The notes under the pieces were generated by a model. It was not told the DNA's origin. It saw only the letters and a list, made by a program, of their open reading frames with translations, and made no database searches. Shown piece by piece: positions 41,791-55,512 of a DNA stretch of 64,000 nucleotides. The position numbers and the translations under genes were made by a program. The DNA comes from Nipponacmea schrenckii. Taxonomy: Eukaryota; Mollusca; Gastropoda; Lottiidae. The number at the start of each line of letters is the position of its first letter. The first letter of the stretch is position 1. The DNA lies in assembly GCA_030562195.1 (NCBI GenBank), contig JAUJPP010000003.1, positions 33,424,602-33,488,601 on the forward strand, given 5' to 3'.

Positions 41791-42130
41791 TTGCTGTCAT
41801 GTACTTGATCGCCGGAAGATAAATCTGTCCATTATTTACACATGTAATTGTGTATTTGAAAATAAATTGTACGTTGAAATAATACGTGATTTTTTGCGGT
41901 CGTGTGCATGGCCGCGGGAACTATATATTACATCCATTTTATAAACAAATTGTAGGTTGAAAATCTGTCCATTCATGCACATGTACTTGTGTATTTTTAA
42001 ACAAATTGTACGTGGAGTATTGTATATTTATTTGTGGTCATGTACTTGATCGCCGGAACATATCTCTGTCCATTTGATACACATGTACTTGTGTATTTTT
42101 AGTATTTCAGACGAATTGTATATTGAGATA
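41790..42130. repeat. Second tandem repeat, about 110-130 bp units
   Basis: About three units sharing TCATGTACTTGATCGCCGGA, AATCTGTCCATT, ACATGTACTTGTGTATTT and AAATTGTACGTTGA. It lies inside the preceding array. Confidence 0.75.
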
Positions 42131-42139
42131 TTATGTATT

Positions 42140-42274
42140 TTCGATTTTTTTTTTTTTTTTTTTTTTTTCCAATGTATTGCCCCATGGGCTGAATGTGAGA
42201 CAGGACCATGTCCTTGTGTATTGGGCCTAATTCTGACCCATGTAAAATAAAGAGTTTATTATTATTATTATTAT
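42140..42274 (+). mobile_element. Retroposon 3' end with (TTA)n tail
   Basis: After a 24-T run the stretch ending CATGTAAAATAAAGAGTTTA runs into TTATTATTATTATTA, typical of a LINE or SINE 3' end that ends in a short microsatellite. Only about 110 bp is left and no reverse transcriptase is present. Confidence 0.5.
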
Positions 42275-42380
42275 CAGCTATACAAATTATAAAATAACTA
42301 TACAAGAGTTATGTACCTCTACAAACACATACCCTCTAATTACAGTTCTAAGGTAGGTTATTAGCTTTACAAATTATAAA

Positions 42381-44374
42381 AAGATAGCTTGCCAGGCAAG
42401 GTAATATACGCCCACTGGCAGCATTGATTTTGAATAAAAAAAATTCAGTAAGGTAACAATTTATTGGTGGACTAAAATATTAAACCTTCCGCCATATACT
42501 TTTTTTCTAGGGTCTCTATTTTCATTAAAAAATGTCAGGAATAGTACCTAATAACAACTCATTAAATATTTTTCGTTATTATTATGATTTGCAATAGGGT
42601 TCACCCTTAATAATATTTTGATATTTTTAATAGGGATCTTCCTTGGGTGATATCAAACAATTTCAGCGAGTTTGTCAAAAATGAACGTGTGTTTACACGT
42701 GAAGAGTTTAAAGCGTTTTCAAAAACAAGGGCAATAACTGACACTGAATATTTTTCAGTTTATCTGATTTTCAATAGGGTTCATCCTTGGGAGAAAACAA
42801 ATACTAAAGCCAAGTTTCATCAAAATCCATTCAAAATTGTTCTTTCTAGAGTGTTTTCAAACTAAAATTGAACGCGCTTTTAAGAACGAAGGCAATAACT
42901 TGTACTAAATATTTTTTGATTTATCTGATTTTCAATAGGGTTCATCCTTGGGTGAAAACAAATACTCAAACTAAGTTTCATCAAAATCCATTAAGAATTG
43001 TTTTTTCTAGAGTGTTTACAAGCTAAAATTGAACGCGTTTTCAAGAACAAGGGCAATAACTCATACTAAATATGTTTCAATTTAGCTGATTTTCAATAGG
43101 ATTCATCCTTGAGTTAAAGCACAATCTCACACCAAGTTTCATCAAAATCGGTCAAGAATTGTGCCATGTAGAGTGTTTACGAGACAAAAATCAAACACGT
43201 TTAAAAGAACAAGGGCAAAAATTCATATAAGATATATTTTGATATTTTTAATTTTCAATAGGGCTCATCCCTGGGTGATATCAAACAATTTCAGTGAGTT
43301 TTTTCAACATTGGTCATGAATTGTGCCTTCTCGAGTGTTTATAAGCCAAATAGTGAAACAGTTTTCAAACACAAGGGCAATAACTGACACTGAATATAGT
43401 TCGATTTATTTGATTTTCAAAAGGGTTCATCCTTGAATAAAAAAAAATTCTCAAGCCTAGTTTTATCAAAAATCATTAAGAATTGTTCTTTCTAGAGTGC
43501 TTACAAGCTAAAATTGAACGCGTTTTCAAACACAAGGGCAATAACTGATACTAAATATGTTTCAATTTAACTGAATTTCAATAGGGTTCATCCTTAAGTG
43601 ATTACAAATACTCATGCCAAGTTACGTCAAAATCGCTCAAGAATTGTGACTTGTAGAGTGTTTACAAGGCAAATATCCAACACATTTTATAGAACAAGGG
43701 CAATAATTCGTATTAAATATATTTCGATATGTGGTATTTTCAAAAGGTTTCATACTTGGGTGATATCAAACAATTTCAGCAAGTTTCGTCAAAATCGGTC
43801 AATAACTGTGCTTTGCAGAGTGTTTACAAGCTAAAAATTGAACTTGTTTTCAAAAACAAGGGCAATAACTGATATTAATTTTTTTTCAATTGGACTGGTT
43901 TTCAATAGGCTTCATCTTTGGATGATAACAAATACTCAGGCCAAATTTCATTAAAATCCATTAAAAATTGTTCTTTCAAGAATGTTTACAAGCTAAAATT
44001 GAACGCGTTTTCAAGAACAAGGGCAATAACTAAAAATAAGTACTAAATGTTTTTCGATTTCGCTGATTTTCAATAGGGTTTATCCTTGAGTTTTAACATA
44101 CTCTCACACCAAGTTTCATCAAAATCGGTCAAGAATTGCACACTGTAGAGTGTTTACGAGCCATTCAAGAACAAGGGCAAGAACTCATACTAAATTTTTT
44201 CCGATTTCGCTGATTTTCAATAGGGTTTATCCTTGCGTGATCATAAACACTCATATCAAGTTTCATCTAAATCAGTCAAGAATTACACCTTGTAGAGTGT
44301 TTACGAGCAATTGTGGACGGACGGACGGATTTTGATGACGACAATATACGCCCCCCATTTCATGTGGGCGTATA
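42381..44374. mobile_element. 2-kb element with internal 162-bp tandem repeats
   Basis: The left end has AAGATAGCTTGCCAGGCAAG then TATACGCCCAC (to 42415); the right end has GTGGGCGTATA (44364-44374), a perfect 11-bp inverted match. Between them about 11 diverged copies of a 162-bp unit (TTTTCAATAGGGTTCATCCT, AAGTTTCATCAAAATCGGTC, AGTGTTTACAAG, CAAGGGCAATAACT). The right end also folds on itself (ATACGCCC...GGGCGTAT). It splits the ACTATACAAGAGTT array, so it inserted later. It has no protein gene. The same left end is found at 63184. Similar satellite-bearing non-autonomous elements are known in molluscs; the class is not assigned. Confidence 0.7.
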
Positions 44375-46094
44375 ATAACTATACAAGAGTTATGTACCTC
44401 TACCTTTCAACAGAAGCCAAAAAAAATTGTAAATAATAATTAGAAAGTTATGAAAAAACTATACAAGTTATACAATAACAAGGTAAGAATCGTGTACCGT
44501 CAAACTACTATTTACTGTTCTAAAATAGTCCCATACATCCGAGACGCTGATATTCAATTTGCTCACACCCATGAATGGTCTTTATTGTCCAATATAGATG
44601 TTGGGTACATTATATTCTGGACCGCTAGACCTGTAAGCCACCACAATAAGACGTCACACTGTTAGTTGACATATGGAAGCCGACGATGTTTTTATTCGAC
44701 TATCCTTGGAGATGGACAAGCAGCTTAATACTGGACAGAAGTCCACTTTTAAAGTTGATCATAGTGTATGAACCTTCTGTTGGTTTCCATAAGCAACTCA
44801 TTTGTTCAATAATCCATATTTTAGTGATTTTATTTTTTTAAATATTTTTCCTTTATTTCTGACTATATTTCGAGGCATTTTATCTGTTTATTAGTTAATG
44901 CTTTATAATGGTTATCCATGAAGCAGCCGTATTAAGCTGAAGTCAGATTTCATGAACTAATCTTAACTTAACCGATAGAATGAATCACAGTTATCACAAC
45001 GACTTGCTTAAGGGTCTTTGATGAGTATGTACGAGTTTGCGAATTCTGTTTCGTATTTGCTGACTAGTTACATGAAAGGAAGAAATACAATATTTTAATA
45101 ATATTTTGGTCAATTGGTTATATACGGATTCGATCCGATTAGGTCTATTTACGATAATACCGATTAATCCTATTGTACTCAAATTTCTTTAATTTCTCGT
45201 GAAGTAACCGTTTTCTTTTTATGCATCATTAGTTTTCATCCAAGCAATGACTTCGTGGGAATGAACCGTATTCAGAAGTAGCTTAATACGTGGTTTGAAA
45301 GTGCAGCAAATGAATAATCTCCAGTAAAGAACATAATAAGTACATAAAAGATAAGTTTAAGTGAAGTCAGCATATCCCTAATGATATAACACTAATCTAC
45401 AGTTTAAAATGCAGAATACATTACGTATAAACTGTTACTCTCAGATTATTAGATGAATATAAGCCTAGTAAGCTAAAATGTTCATCCAGTCATTGACTGT
45501 ACTAGATAGATAGTCTAGTAAATTAGAGGCCACGTCGTTGCCATAGTTGCCATAAAAACTGAACATCAAAAAACTCTCTAATGTAGCTCTACTGACTTTC
45601 TGATTTAGCGATTAACAAGATTTATGGTTTAAGCGCGTATTATACCTGAAATTACCGGCTCATCTATCATTTACTGTCAATAACATCCCACTCTTATTTA
45701 TTTATAGGCATCGGCCTACTATTCTCTCATGTTTTTTGCAATAAACAGGTCCGTAAAATACGTTGAAAAAGAAGAGGCAGCCTCCCCCAATGTACATATT
45801 CGCCATCCATTCGACCACTTGTATCTTATTCTAAGAAAGGGTAATGTTGTAGCTACGCTGATCAGTAATAGTGTTCACAGTTCCAGGTCGAGATATGTGG
45901 CCTGATATCTATGCGTTCAAAGTTAAAATGATGATTCGTCTTTTCTTTGAGACTCTACATTGTAATTCCTTGTTTTACGCTTTGCGCCCACCATACAACT
46001 TGGATATCATTGAAGTCAAATGTGTTACAATACAATAACAGTCTATTAATGTTGAAGCCTACTTAGATAAATGGAGTGAGTTTCCTAATGACGT
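44375..46094. other. Intergenic region, no gene recognised
   Basis: The first 40 bp are the continuation of the ACTATACAAGAGTT array. The rest is unique AT-rich sequence; open frames at 44450 and 44994 (minus) show no domain. Confidence 0.5.
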
Positions 46095-46452
46095 TACTAG
46101 ACACAGATTATGATTCGAAAACAAGCGTATGTTTTGAACAATGGGATAAAATTGAATCTCTCTCAGAACAGCAACTAGTCACAGATTATGATTCTGTATC
46201 ATAACAAGCATATACTTTAATCAATGGAGTTAAATGCAAATGTTTCTCAACACAGTGGTTCTGAAACATAACAAGCATATGCGTTGAACAATGGGATCAA
46301 ACAGATGCGTGTCTCAAAACAGATACAACTAACAGATTATGATTCTGAAACATAACCCGTGTACACTTAGAACGATAGAGTAATGGATGTGTTTCTGAAA
46401 ACAGTTACCCGTTGCATATTAATTTCTTAAACATAACAAGCGTATACATAGA
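46095..46452. repeat. Degenerate tandem repeat, about 90 bp, four copies
   Basis: Units share ACAGATTATGATTCTGAAAC, ATAACAAGCATATGCGTTGA and ACAATGGGAT, at about 46100, 46185, 46255, 46330 and a weak one at 46420. Confidence 0.7.
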
Positions 46453-48420
46453 TTTATATTCCCCCCTTGACGAACTTTAACATAAAATACAATCAACCTT
46501 TGAGTAAAATGCATTTGAATATTAAACGCTTTGTAATCCCAAGGAAAGAAAAAAGCTAAAATACATGATTTTAAATATGTGAAAGTCCCAACGACCTTGA
46601 GTATATTATTTTACACGAGTTTTCTGTTTTCACAATTTAAAGAGTTTACTGTTGATTATAACATGCAGTGAATCTGTGTTCTTGCCAGGATATCAGTCTA
46701 ATGAAACCGAGTTTTGTAACAGATATAGTGACGAAAGTTAGTTTTCGGCAAACACTCTTGTGTTGCTCTGATAACGATACATTTTAAAGTAATGAGTCAA
46801 TAAAGTTTCAATGTAAACAACCATTACGAAGAAATGGCTATATTTGTTTAAATATTAAAGTAATACGCCATCATAGAATGGACACGTACAAGCCTCAAAC
46901 CTGACCAATAAAATATAGGTTAAAAATATTTATCAGTTGGACTTACAAGATACCACGAAATAAATAAAGAGGTAAAGGGGAACTGGATTTTTCACGAGGC
47001 AAATACGTTTTCTGACGATCTAAGAGGACGAACTAGAATTTAATTATTGCTTCAATAGATAGTTTTCACACAAAATTAAACCCGAAATAATTGATTTGAA
47101 AAAAAAGTAATGGTTGCAAGTATAAACGGCTTTTACTGCCTTGTTCATTGTTTTGCAATACTTTGTTAGTACCCGGTTCCTAACTGTATTTGTCAAAGAT
47201 TGCAATAACACGTCCAAAATCTTTGCATAAAAAGAGAACATTAAGAGCATTATCAAAATCCGCATAGTTGATCTACTTCCGTTTGACGATTCCCGTTGAA
47301 TGTCTTTGTGTTGATGTACAAAGTTTATTTGTAGATTGTTTTACGAAATAAATAATTTGACTTATCAAAATCAACCGGATAGGCCTACTGCAGCTTTTAA
47401 ACTGAACCTCATGCCAAATACCAAAAAAAAAAAATGTTAAAGAATGGCAAAACAGTCGGGTAATATGATAAACTCAGAAATACATAGAAATAAATAAGAT
47501 AGAAATTAAATTTTAAGTCCCAGACTTGGTCAATAAGAGTATATATTCATCAGTTAGATAGCACTTGTAATGACTAAAGAAAAGAATTTATATATAAAAC
47601 GAAAAAACATTCAACCTCCGCACTAAGCGTGTTTAAACAATTACTTTAAAGGATTTATTCCTTAGATTTATTGGGCGATTTCCAATGAAACCAGGCGATA
47701 AAGTCCGTCGATGAACGAAGGCCAAGTTTAAAAATTTAGTATAGTATAGTTTGATTTAAATATAAAACACCTTCCATGGCAGTGCGATTAAATTCCAGAC
47801 ACAGTAAGAAATATTTGGTAAATTATAACGTGTATCATTTTTGGCCCACATCTAACATTAGGAAGATAAGATTGTTACAAAAACACCATCATTATGATTG
47901 GGAATGTTGATATGCTAAGTAGTTCATTTACTGTAAAGTCGTTTCCCAACACGCATACACAGCAATCACTGAAAATGTGCAGACATTTGCAGAGACCAAT
48001 TCACGATACGAAAAGTGTATAACATACCTTATTTCACCTCGAGACACTGAAAGCGAGGTTCCTAACGTCAGTTACATAAAGAATTGTGACGGCATTAGTT
48101 TCACCGAACATTCGATAAGCAACCGTAAAATGAGATAAAGCTACCCTTTCTCAATAATGTAATAAAGTAAACTGGAAATATCTATAGCTTAATCAACTGA
48201 TTGGTATTAATGGTGTCCAGATTTAACTTCTGTGACACCACGTTTGTTTGCGTTATAAGCTTCGTTCTGAATTTAATATGGCTGACACCTATTGAATTAT
48301 CTATTGGATAAACTACGCAAAATTTAATAAGTTTGCTGATGATTATTCATGTGGTACACTAAAAGGCAGGAGTAATTTTGAAATGTCGGGAAAACTTAGG
48401 AGAAAAAAAAAGGTTTATAG
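46453..48420. other. Intergenic region, no gene recognised
   Basis: 2 kb of AT-rich sequence. An open frame on the minus strand (47044-47265) shows no recognisable feature. Nothing else seen. Confidence 0.5.
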
Positions 48421-49290
48421 AGGATGATGATGTCTGTAATGATTTACAGAATGAATAGGGTGATAGTAATGTATTACAGAATGAATAGGTTGATAGTAAT
48501 GATATATGGGAGGAATAGGGTGATAGTTATGATTTGTAGAAGGAATAGGGTGATAGTAATGATTTATAGGAGGATTAGGGTGATAGTAATGATTTGTAGA
48601 AGGGATAGGGTGATTGTAATGATTTACAGAATGAATAGGGTGATAGTAATGATTAATAGAAGGAATAGGGTGATTGTAATGATTTACAGAATTAATAGAG
48701 TGATAGTAATGATTTATAGAAGGAATGGTGATAAAAATGAATTATAGAAGGAATAGGATGATAGTAATGATTTATAGTAGTAATAGGATGATAGTAATGA
48801 TTTATAGGAGGGAAAGGATGACAGTAATGATTAATAGATGGAAGAGGGTGATAGTAATGATTTACAGAAGGAATAGGATGATAGTTATGATTTATAGAAT
48901 GAAGGAGATGATTGTAATAATATATAGATGGAAGAGGGCGGTTGTAATGAAATAAAGAAGGAATATAATGATTGTAATGTTTTACAGAAGTAATAAGATG
49001 ATAGTAATGATTTATAGAAGGAATAGGATGATAGTAATGATTTATAGAATGAAGGAGATGATTATAATAATATATAGAAGGAAGAGGGTGGTTGTGATGA
49101 TATAAAGAAGGAATATAATGATTGTAATGATTTACAGAAGGAATAAGATGATAGTAATGATTTATAGAAGGAATGGGATGATAGTAATGATTTATAGAAG
49201 GAATAAGACCATAGTAATGATTTATAGAAGGAATAGGATGATTGTAATGATTTATAGAAGGAATAGGATGATAATGATAGAAGGAAGGAT
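48421..49290. repeat. 30-bp minisatellite, about 29 copies
   Basis: Unit consensus GGAATAGGATGATAGTAATG plus ATTTATAGAA. The period is exactly 30 bp over most of the array, so decapeptide open frames run on both strands (MIVMIYRRNR on +, PSINHYYHPI on -). They follow from the period and are not credible genes. Confidence 0.9.
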
Positions 49291-49799
49291 AATAGGGGCA
49301 GATCAAAGATCCTGAAAGGAGTAATAGAAGAGAACAGGTTGAAAACCTAAATTGTAGGGTGTCAATTATAGTCAAAATATTGTTTAAAGCGATTTTACTT
49401 TTATTAAATTTTTCAAAAATTCTTGGTATCATAGGAACAAATGATGGTTACAAAAATCATCAATAAATCTTTAAATGATATACTCGGATATATTCTATAT
49501 AGACTTATAAGACATAAACTGTAACCAAACGCCCTCCAAACAGTAACAGAATTTATGAGAAGGAAAGGAGAACTCAAGTAGTTGCGCAAAAGTCCACAGA
49601 ACGGTATTCTAGATCCAGATCATCCACAACAGCTAATGTAGTGCATATAGCCATATTTATGACTGCAGACAAGATCTTCATACAGAATCACAAACTATAG
49701 AGTATAGCATCAATCATTTCTAGACATATCTCTCATAGGTACCACAGATCAATTAGCGATAAAAATTAAATAATTGTCTATTGACTAGGTATTACCAAG

Positions 49800-50510
49800 G
49801 CTGGGATATATCAATCACAAAGACTTGGCTAACGCGCGCCAAGGCTGGAATATAGAACATCAAGTTTGGAATGTCTTACAGCAGATATCGCACACCGGAA
49901 CTTAGATATTGCGCATCGAGGCTGGGTTGTCACACATTCAGCCTGAGATATCGCTCACCGAAGCTGAAATATCCCATAATAGGCTTTGATATCACGCACC
50001 AAGGTTGGGATATCGCAAACCATGGGTGAGGCTGGGATATCGCACACGAAGGCCTTAGTATTAAACACCAAGCTGGGATATCGAACACCAAGACTGAAAC
50101 ATCGTTCACTAATGCTAGGATATCGCACACCAAGGCTGGAATATTAAACACCTTGCTTGGATATCGCACACCAAGGCTGAAACATCGTTCAGTAATGCTG
50201 GGATATCACACACCAAGGCTGGAATATTGCATATCAGGTTGAGATCATCTCTCAAATCTTGAACACCAGGCTAGGATATATCACACACTAAGTCTGGGAT
50301 TTCGCACAACAAGGCTGGAATATCGCAAATCAAGACTAGGATATCACACACCAATGCTGGGATATTCCTTACCCTGGTTGGGATTACAAAGGTTATCATA
50401 TAAATATCTTGCATACGACTGAGATATCACACAAGAAACCTTGGACACCGCCCACACTGGGATGTCACACACCATGGCTGAAATATCGGAGACAGGCGGG
50501 ATTTTGCCTC
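49800..50510. repeat. Degenerate short repeat (GCTGGGATATCGCACACCAA)
   Basis: Roughly 25 or more imperfect units of 21-23 bp, often in pairs with spacer. A minus-strand open frame (49930-50169) is a by-product. Confidence 0.8.
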
Positions 50511-52470
50511 ATAATTGGCTTCTAGTTCATATAAATAAGTATGCGTTGTTCCAAAGAATTTAGTCCACTAGCAAGTTAGTCAGAAATAAAATTTAATTAT
50601 ATGATTCCAGAAAAAAATCTTAATTGTTTATGGCTCTACCAAGAAGACTACCCACAATGTAAAACCAATGCGATGTAAGAAAGGTACAATCTACAATTTC
50701 ATTATTCAAGTCTACAATCCAAAATATTCTATAAAGTGTCAAATAATGTTGATATTTAAGTGGCATTAATTGACAATGACAGCTCAACAAATTGAAATAG
50801 CATGTTGCTATGCAGGCAGCCCGAGACGATGCAAATCGCCATGGCAACTCAATCAAAACAAAACAAATCCGGCAAAGCAATCAATCAAACTAGAATATGT
50901 TTAGATAACTTAAAACAAAAACAAAATGCTATTTTCGGTCACAAAAACTCTTTGACAAAACTTTTCCACTAATCACGAAATGCCAAAATTCAAATTTCTA
51001 AAAATGCTCATGATTAAAAATATTCAAGCACAAAATTTCAAAACAAAACAGTCGAAGTACAAAGCTGACAGAACAAAACAGACCAAAGAAATATTGTGCG
51101 AACACAGCTACAGTAAATGTTAAAAGCAAAATATTTACGAAGTGTATGCATGAATTTGCGTCAATCTGCCAAAAAGTTATTGATGCATAACTAATTTAAA
51201 TATAATTATGCTAAGCAGTAATTGCGAGATGTATGCAACGAAGCAAAGTTTAATGTATGCAATAGATATGAGACGAAATGCATGCGAAAAATGCGTAGTA
51301 AATAGTACTTACCAAAGTGGCACTAGTAAAGCTATCCATAGTCACAAATAAACAACTCCATGTTCGACTTAGGTCTGAAATGAAACGAAAACTTAACGAT
51401 GCATATTTTCGTTTATCGAAAGAGGTTGAATTATGTAATTGTTGAATAATGGTTTAAAAGCATATATATGTACCTACTTTAAGCTTCGCTGCAAACCATA
51501 TTGTTTTCATTAAAAGCATTGACCATATTAGTATATGATCTAATGGTACAGAGTGTGTTCAATTAATGGAAGGCCCTGTAGTTTAGTTGATAGTTAAGAA
51601 AACAGCCATTCACGCCAGAATCTTAGTTGTATATACATATTTTTACTTATCTCGTTTTACACTCAACAGTCAACAAAATCTTAGCTTCTAATTAGTAGCA
51701 CTTAAATATAATAATATATCTTTAATAACGAGGAACGATCCTTTGTACGTTTTCAATTTATATTTTTAAAAATTTATCATATATGATAGAATTATACTTT
51801 CCATCTGCAATACACTTGCAACAAATTTTGAATTTACAAAAAGCAATGCCTTATACGTCTCTTTCAGTGATGCACTTAACCATTAAACACTTTATCTACT
51901 AAAGATTTATGGATTTCTTTCCGACAACAATATATTGGGTATATTTAGATATATAATAGAATTTGATAATTTTAAATAATAATCTTACGCATTTCTCTTA
52001 GAGAGAAATCATGTCATAATGACGACAATCATTGACTGACATAATGACTGGAAATTCCCTCTTTTTCTGGAATTTATGATGAGTTTTTCTTCAAACCCCG
52101 GTTCGAGTCGTGGATTATATTTTATCAAAATTACAATTGGCAAAATGCGAATCCAAAACCGTACTGGTTGGATAAACCTACACTTTCAATAATCATGTTA
52201 AGCGGGAAACAAATTAAGCGGGATGTGTGATTAACGTAACGATATACAACGAAGTGTTGCCAATTATCAATATAATTATGGGATTCCCACCACGAGGGAC
52301 ACCACTAGCGATATAATGATGTAATAAAGCACTAATGATAATCGTTATCTTGCGATCTTTTAGCACTCATTAATAGACTCTCGGTAAACGAAGAAGCAGG
52401 ATGGTTATTTTTTATTTTAGGGCAATCCTATTTTAAGTAATTTGGCAATAACAATTAAAATTCCCAGTGA
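50511..52470. other. Intergenic region, no gene recognised
   Basis: 2 kb of AT-rich sequence without a supported gene. The minus-strand open frame at 50620-50880 is rich in Cys and Leu but matches nothing I know. Confidence 0.5.
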
Positions 52471-52630
52471 TGCAGGTCGGAGGGACACGAAAGTAGGTTT
52501 GTCGGATGGGTTAAAACAGAGGTCCCGTATAGCACATGCTGTTTAGTCAAAGAAAAGGGAGTCGACCAAATACCACCGTACACTGAATTTTACACTGGCG
52601 TTGCCGGTCCTCTTTACCTAATAAAGCGCA
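52471..52630 (+). mobile_element. SINE fragment
   Basis: TTGTCGGATGGGTTAAAACA followed by GAGGTCCCGTATAGCACATG is a third, diverged copy of the SINE core seen at 2744 and 34300. Confidence 0.45.
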
Positions 52631-53355
52631 AAAAACATACCATTTTCTCTTCATATCCAACTAGTTATTGGATAAACCATTAAAGCCCATATCAATATAC
52701 ATATTATTTGCTAGCTGATCCTACCCTAATCTCAGTTGATTGCTTACAAAATCTACCTTTCATTCACAAGTCTGATTTTCTCACCAAATTCAGATGAAGT
52801 TTCTCTCAAAATATTGGATTTGATACCTAGTCTTCTTTTGATTACGACCTTTAGCCACCTAATCGGAATAATGTATTTTCCAGGGCTAAACAATCCAGCA
52901 TGAATTAGTAAGGGTTGTATTTCAAGAACGTTAGATTGTAAACAGGTGAACTCTTAAGTGACAGATAAAATATTGTTTAATTTAAAAGTAAATATTAGCC
53001 TAATGAAATATGGTGTAATGAATTCTAAATAACTAATAAAACACAAGTTAACGATGTTGTAATGTTTACATGGTTTACAATAATTTTCAGGTGCGAAAAT
53101 GCACTCTAAAGGCATGTTCAATGTCGTTATGCTTTCATATTCCGTCTTGGTTTTAACACATGTTAGTAATTACATCGGCAAAACTAATCAAAAATAAGAA
53201 TGCAAGTTTCGTTTTGTTTTAACGGGGAAACGCTTGTAGTTATTTACCAGCTATCTTTATTAGTATCTTGTACAATATAGAATTTCATGTCTTCATGCTT
53301 CGACTGTCGTGCTTGCCTTTTACAGAAAACCGGTCTTCTGAGTTTGCTGAGCTTC
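52631..53355. other. Upstream region of MHC gene 2
   Basis: 725 bp of unique AT-rich DNA before the promoter module. Nothing recognised. Confidence 0.4.
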
Positions 53356-53464
53356 CGATTGGCCGTTCTGAAAGTGCCAACCAATTGGAGTTTCAGGTAT
53401 ATTCAGCACAGGTATCATTGTTGCTTGCAGTTCTATAAGTTAGGATATATGTCTGAGAGGAACA
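53356..53464 (+). promoter_or_regulatory. MHC gene 2 promoter: inverted CCAAT, CCAATTGG, TATA-like
   Basis: ATTGG at 53358-53362 and CCAATTGG at 53381-53388 have the same 23-bp offset as in gene 1. A TATA-like TATAAG lies at 53434. The palindrome is 102 bp from the exon 1 donor (106 bp in gene 1). The sequence between the sites is not conserved, which argues for selection on sites and spacing. Confidence 0.65.
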
Positions 53465-53482
53465 CAGAGCGGCTTTTTGAAC
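53464..53482 (+). other. Mhc: MHC gene 2 exon 1 (5' UTR, non-coding)
   Basis: Ends CAGAGCGGCTTTTTGAAC before GTGAGT, homologous to gene 1 exon 1. The start is inferred from the TATA-like site. Confidence 0.55.
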
Positions 53483-55197
53483 GTGAGTACCACCCGTCTT
53501 TTTCTTTTTCCTAATTGTTCACTTATATCTTGAGTCATTTGCTTCACGGTTGTCCATTTGATTATTGATGTTTTTTGATAACTTGATATCAAGATTTGAA
53601 CTTGTACAGAATTTCATCGCTGCATGTATGAGAAACGTGAAAGAAGTTTTACCGGCATTCACTTACTTGTCTGTTACAACAATCAGTAAAAAAGAGCTTA
53701 AATTGCAATTTTCATAGAAAGTTACCTACGATTTGTTTTTTATATTTTTCATTTCCATAGTTATTTCATTTCGAACTTAGAATTAATTTGAGAAAATGTC
53801 GGTTATCGCTGACTTGAAATGATAACGCCTTTCTATGCTTAATGCAGAGATTCACAGCGAGTTATTAACTTAAATTTTCTGGCAAGCTTGCAAATACTTT
53901 AAGTAGATTTTTTTGTTGTTGTCAGACATAGTGCTCTGAAAGGAATTAATTAAGCATTAAACTTCAATAAATATGTCACTGTAGGGTACTGGTGTTCCTT
54001 AAAGACCCATACACACTGACACAGTAATGAGATCAACAAAAGTAGATATTTCAAAATGACAGTAAACAATTAGCACAGTGGTGGGACGAACGAAATCAAT
54101 TAAATTAGAAAGTCAATAACCATAACTAGGTATCGCTAGGGATTTTTTACATACAGTTATCTTTTTACAAATTGCCTTAGATAAGATACGGTGTATTTTC
54201 GATTTCATAGCGGAAAGCAACTAAAACGATCACACAAAATAATATTGAAAAATTAAAATCTTGTCGGCCTATACCGGCAGTTGGTACTTGAAAATTACCT
54301 TTAAGATGAGTGCAAAATCTCTTATGAGTTTACCATATTTCATTTTAAAAGTTATAGACACGGCACGCCTCTTGTAAGATAAGCCTTTGTAGAGTTCAAT
54401 CTTTAACCGAGTTTGATAATAAACAGAGTCTCAAATTTCCACGTAAGAGACTTAATTATAATGATAATGAACGAAAACTAAGTAACCCGTAGATACCATA
54501 GCGTTGATAGATCGGTAGCAGACACTGGCTAACCACTTATCTAAATGATGATTGTTGAGGAATAGGATAGGTCCAAAATGGACCCCCTGAAGTGCAATAG
54601 ATATAATCGAGTTTTCACCTTTACTGGATGGTTAATTAGTCTGGCCTGTCCATTACAGACCATTAAGGATATGATTAATGAAGCGTTTGTGAGTTTAGAA
54701 GAAATATTCCTAGCATTAAATCATTTGAAGTTCTATTCGAGCGCATATGTTTAGAATAAATGAAATTAAAATCATTGTAGCTTCAAAATTTCGTTACATG
54801 GTACATTCTAATTTCATTGTTTGATCAACATATTATGACCCAACCAAATGCATTGATAATTGTAAGCTTTGCCACATTAAATTTGAAATTAAACCTCGAG
54901 AATGGACCTTTAAGAACTCTTTTAATAACAATGTTTTTTATTTATTCACAAGATAAAGTAAAAGTTAGACTAAAAAGGGACCACGTATGGAAATTAAATA
55001 TATTATAAGGAATATCCAAAAACTGCATGTTAATTAAGTTGTAAATCGTTCAAATTCCTTCATGATTACAAATTTAATTAGCAATGTTTACATCCATTTT
55101 GATAGATATGTAACTGTGGCATATGGTTAGCCAAAAATATCCGTTGAGTTGTTTTAAAACTTTTACATATATAATGAACGTTGCTATTTATTTTCAG
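53483..55197 (+). other. MHC gene 2 intron 1
   Basis: 1.7 kb 5' UTR intron. No coding exon or mobile element recognised. The open frame at 54817 is unsupported. Confidence 0.5.
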
Positions 55198-55512
55198 TCT
55201 GGAAAAAGCTGTTCTGAAAACACCAGTTTGGGCTTGAGTGAAAAAAGTTAACCTTGTGAACAGAGTAGTAACAAGCTTTCGTTGCGATAATTTAACACAA
55301 GGTCAGTCAACATGGCTGCAGCATACGATCCTAGCGATCCCGACTTCGAATATTTGGCAGTTGACAGAAAGAAGCTGCTTGCTGAACAGACTCAAGCTTT
55401 TGACGGTAAAAAGGCATGTTGGGTTCCAGATGAGAAGCATGCTTTTCTACCAGCTGAAATCCAAAGCAGCAAAGGTGACGAGATCACTGTCAAGATCACC
55501 ACCAACAATGAC
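55198..55512 (+). CDS. Mhc: MHC gene 2 exon 2 (5' UTR plus residues 1-67)
   Basis: Starts after ATTTTCAG; ATG at 55312 gives [20 protein letters not shown]. It ends in phase 0 before GTAAGT. The UTR shares GCTGTTCTG near its start with gene 1. Confidence 0.92.

Noticed and set aside
48421..49290. CRISPR-like regular array
   Set aside because: The units are contiguous with no unique spacers, and the genome is eukaryotic.
48424..49432. Repeat proteins on both strands (MIVMIYRRNR and PSINHYYHPI)
   Set aside because: A 30-bp minisatellite gives open frames on both strands; no gene context.
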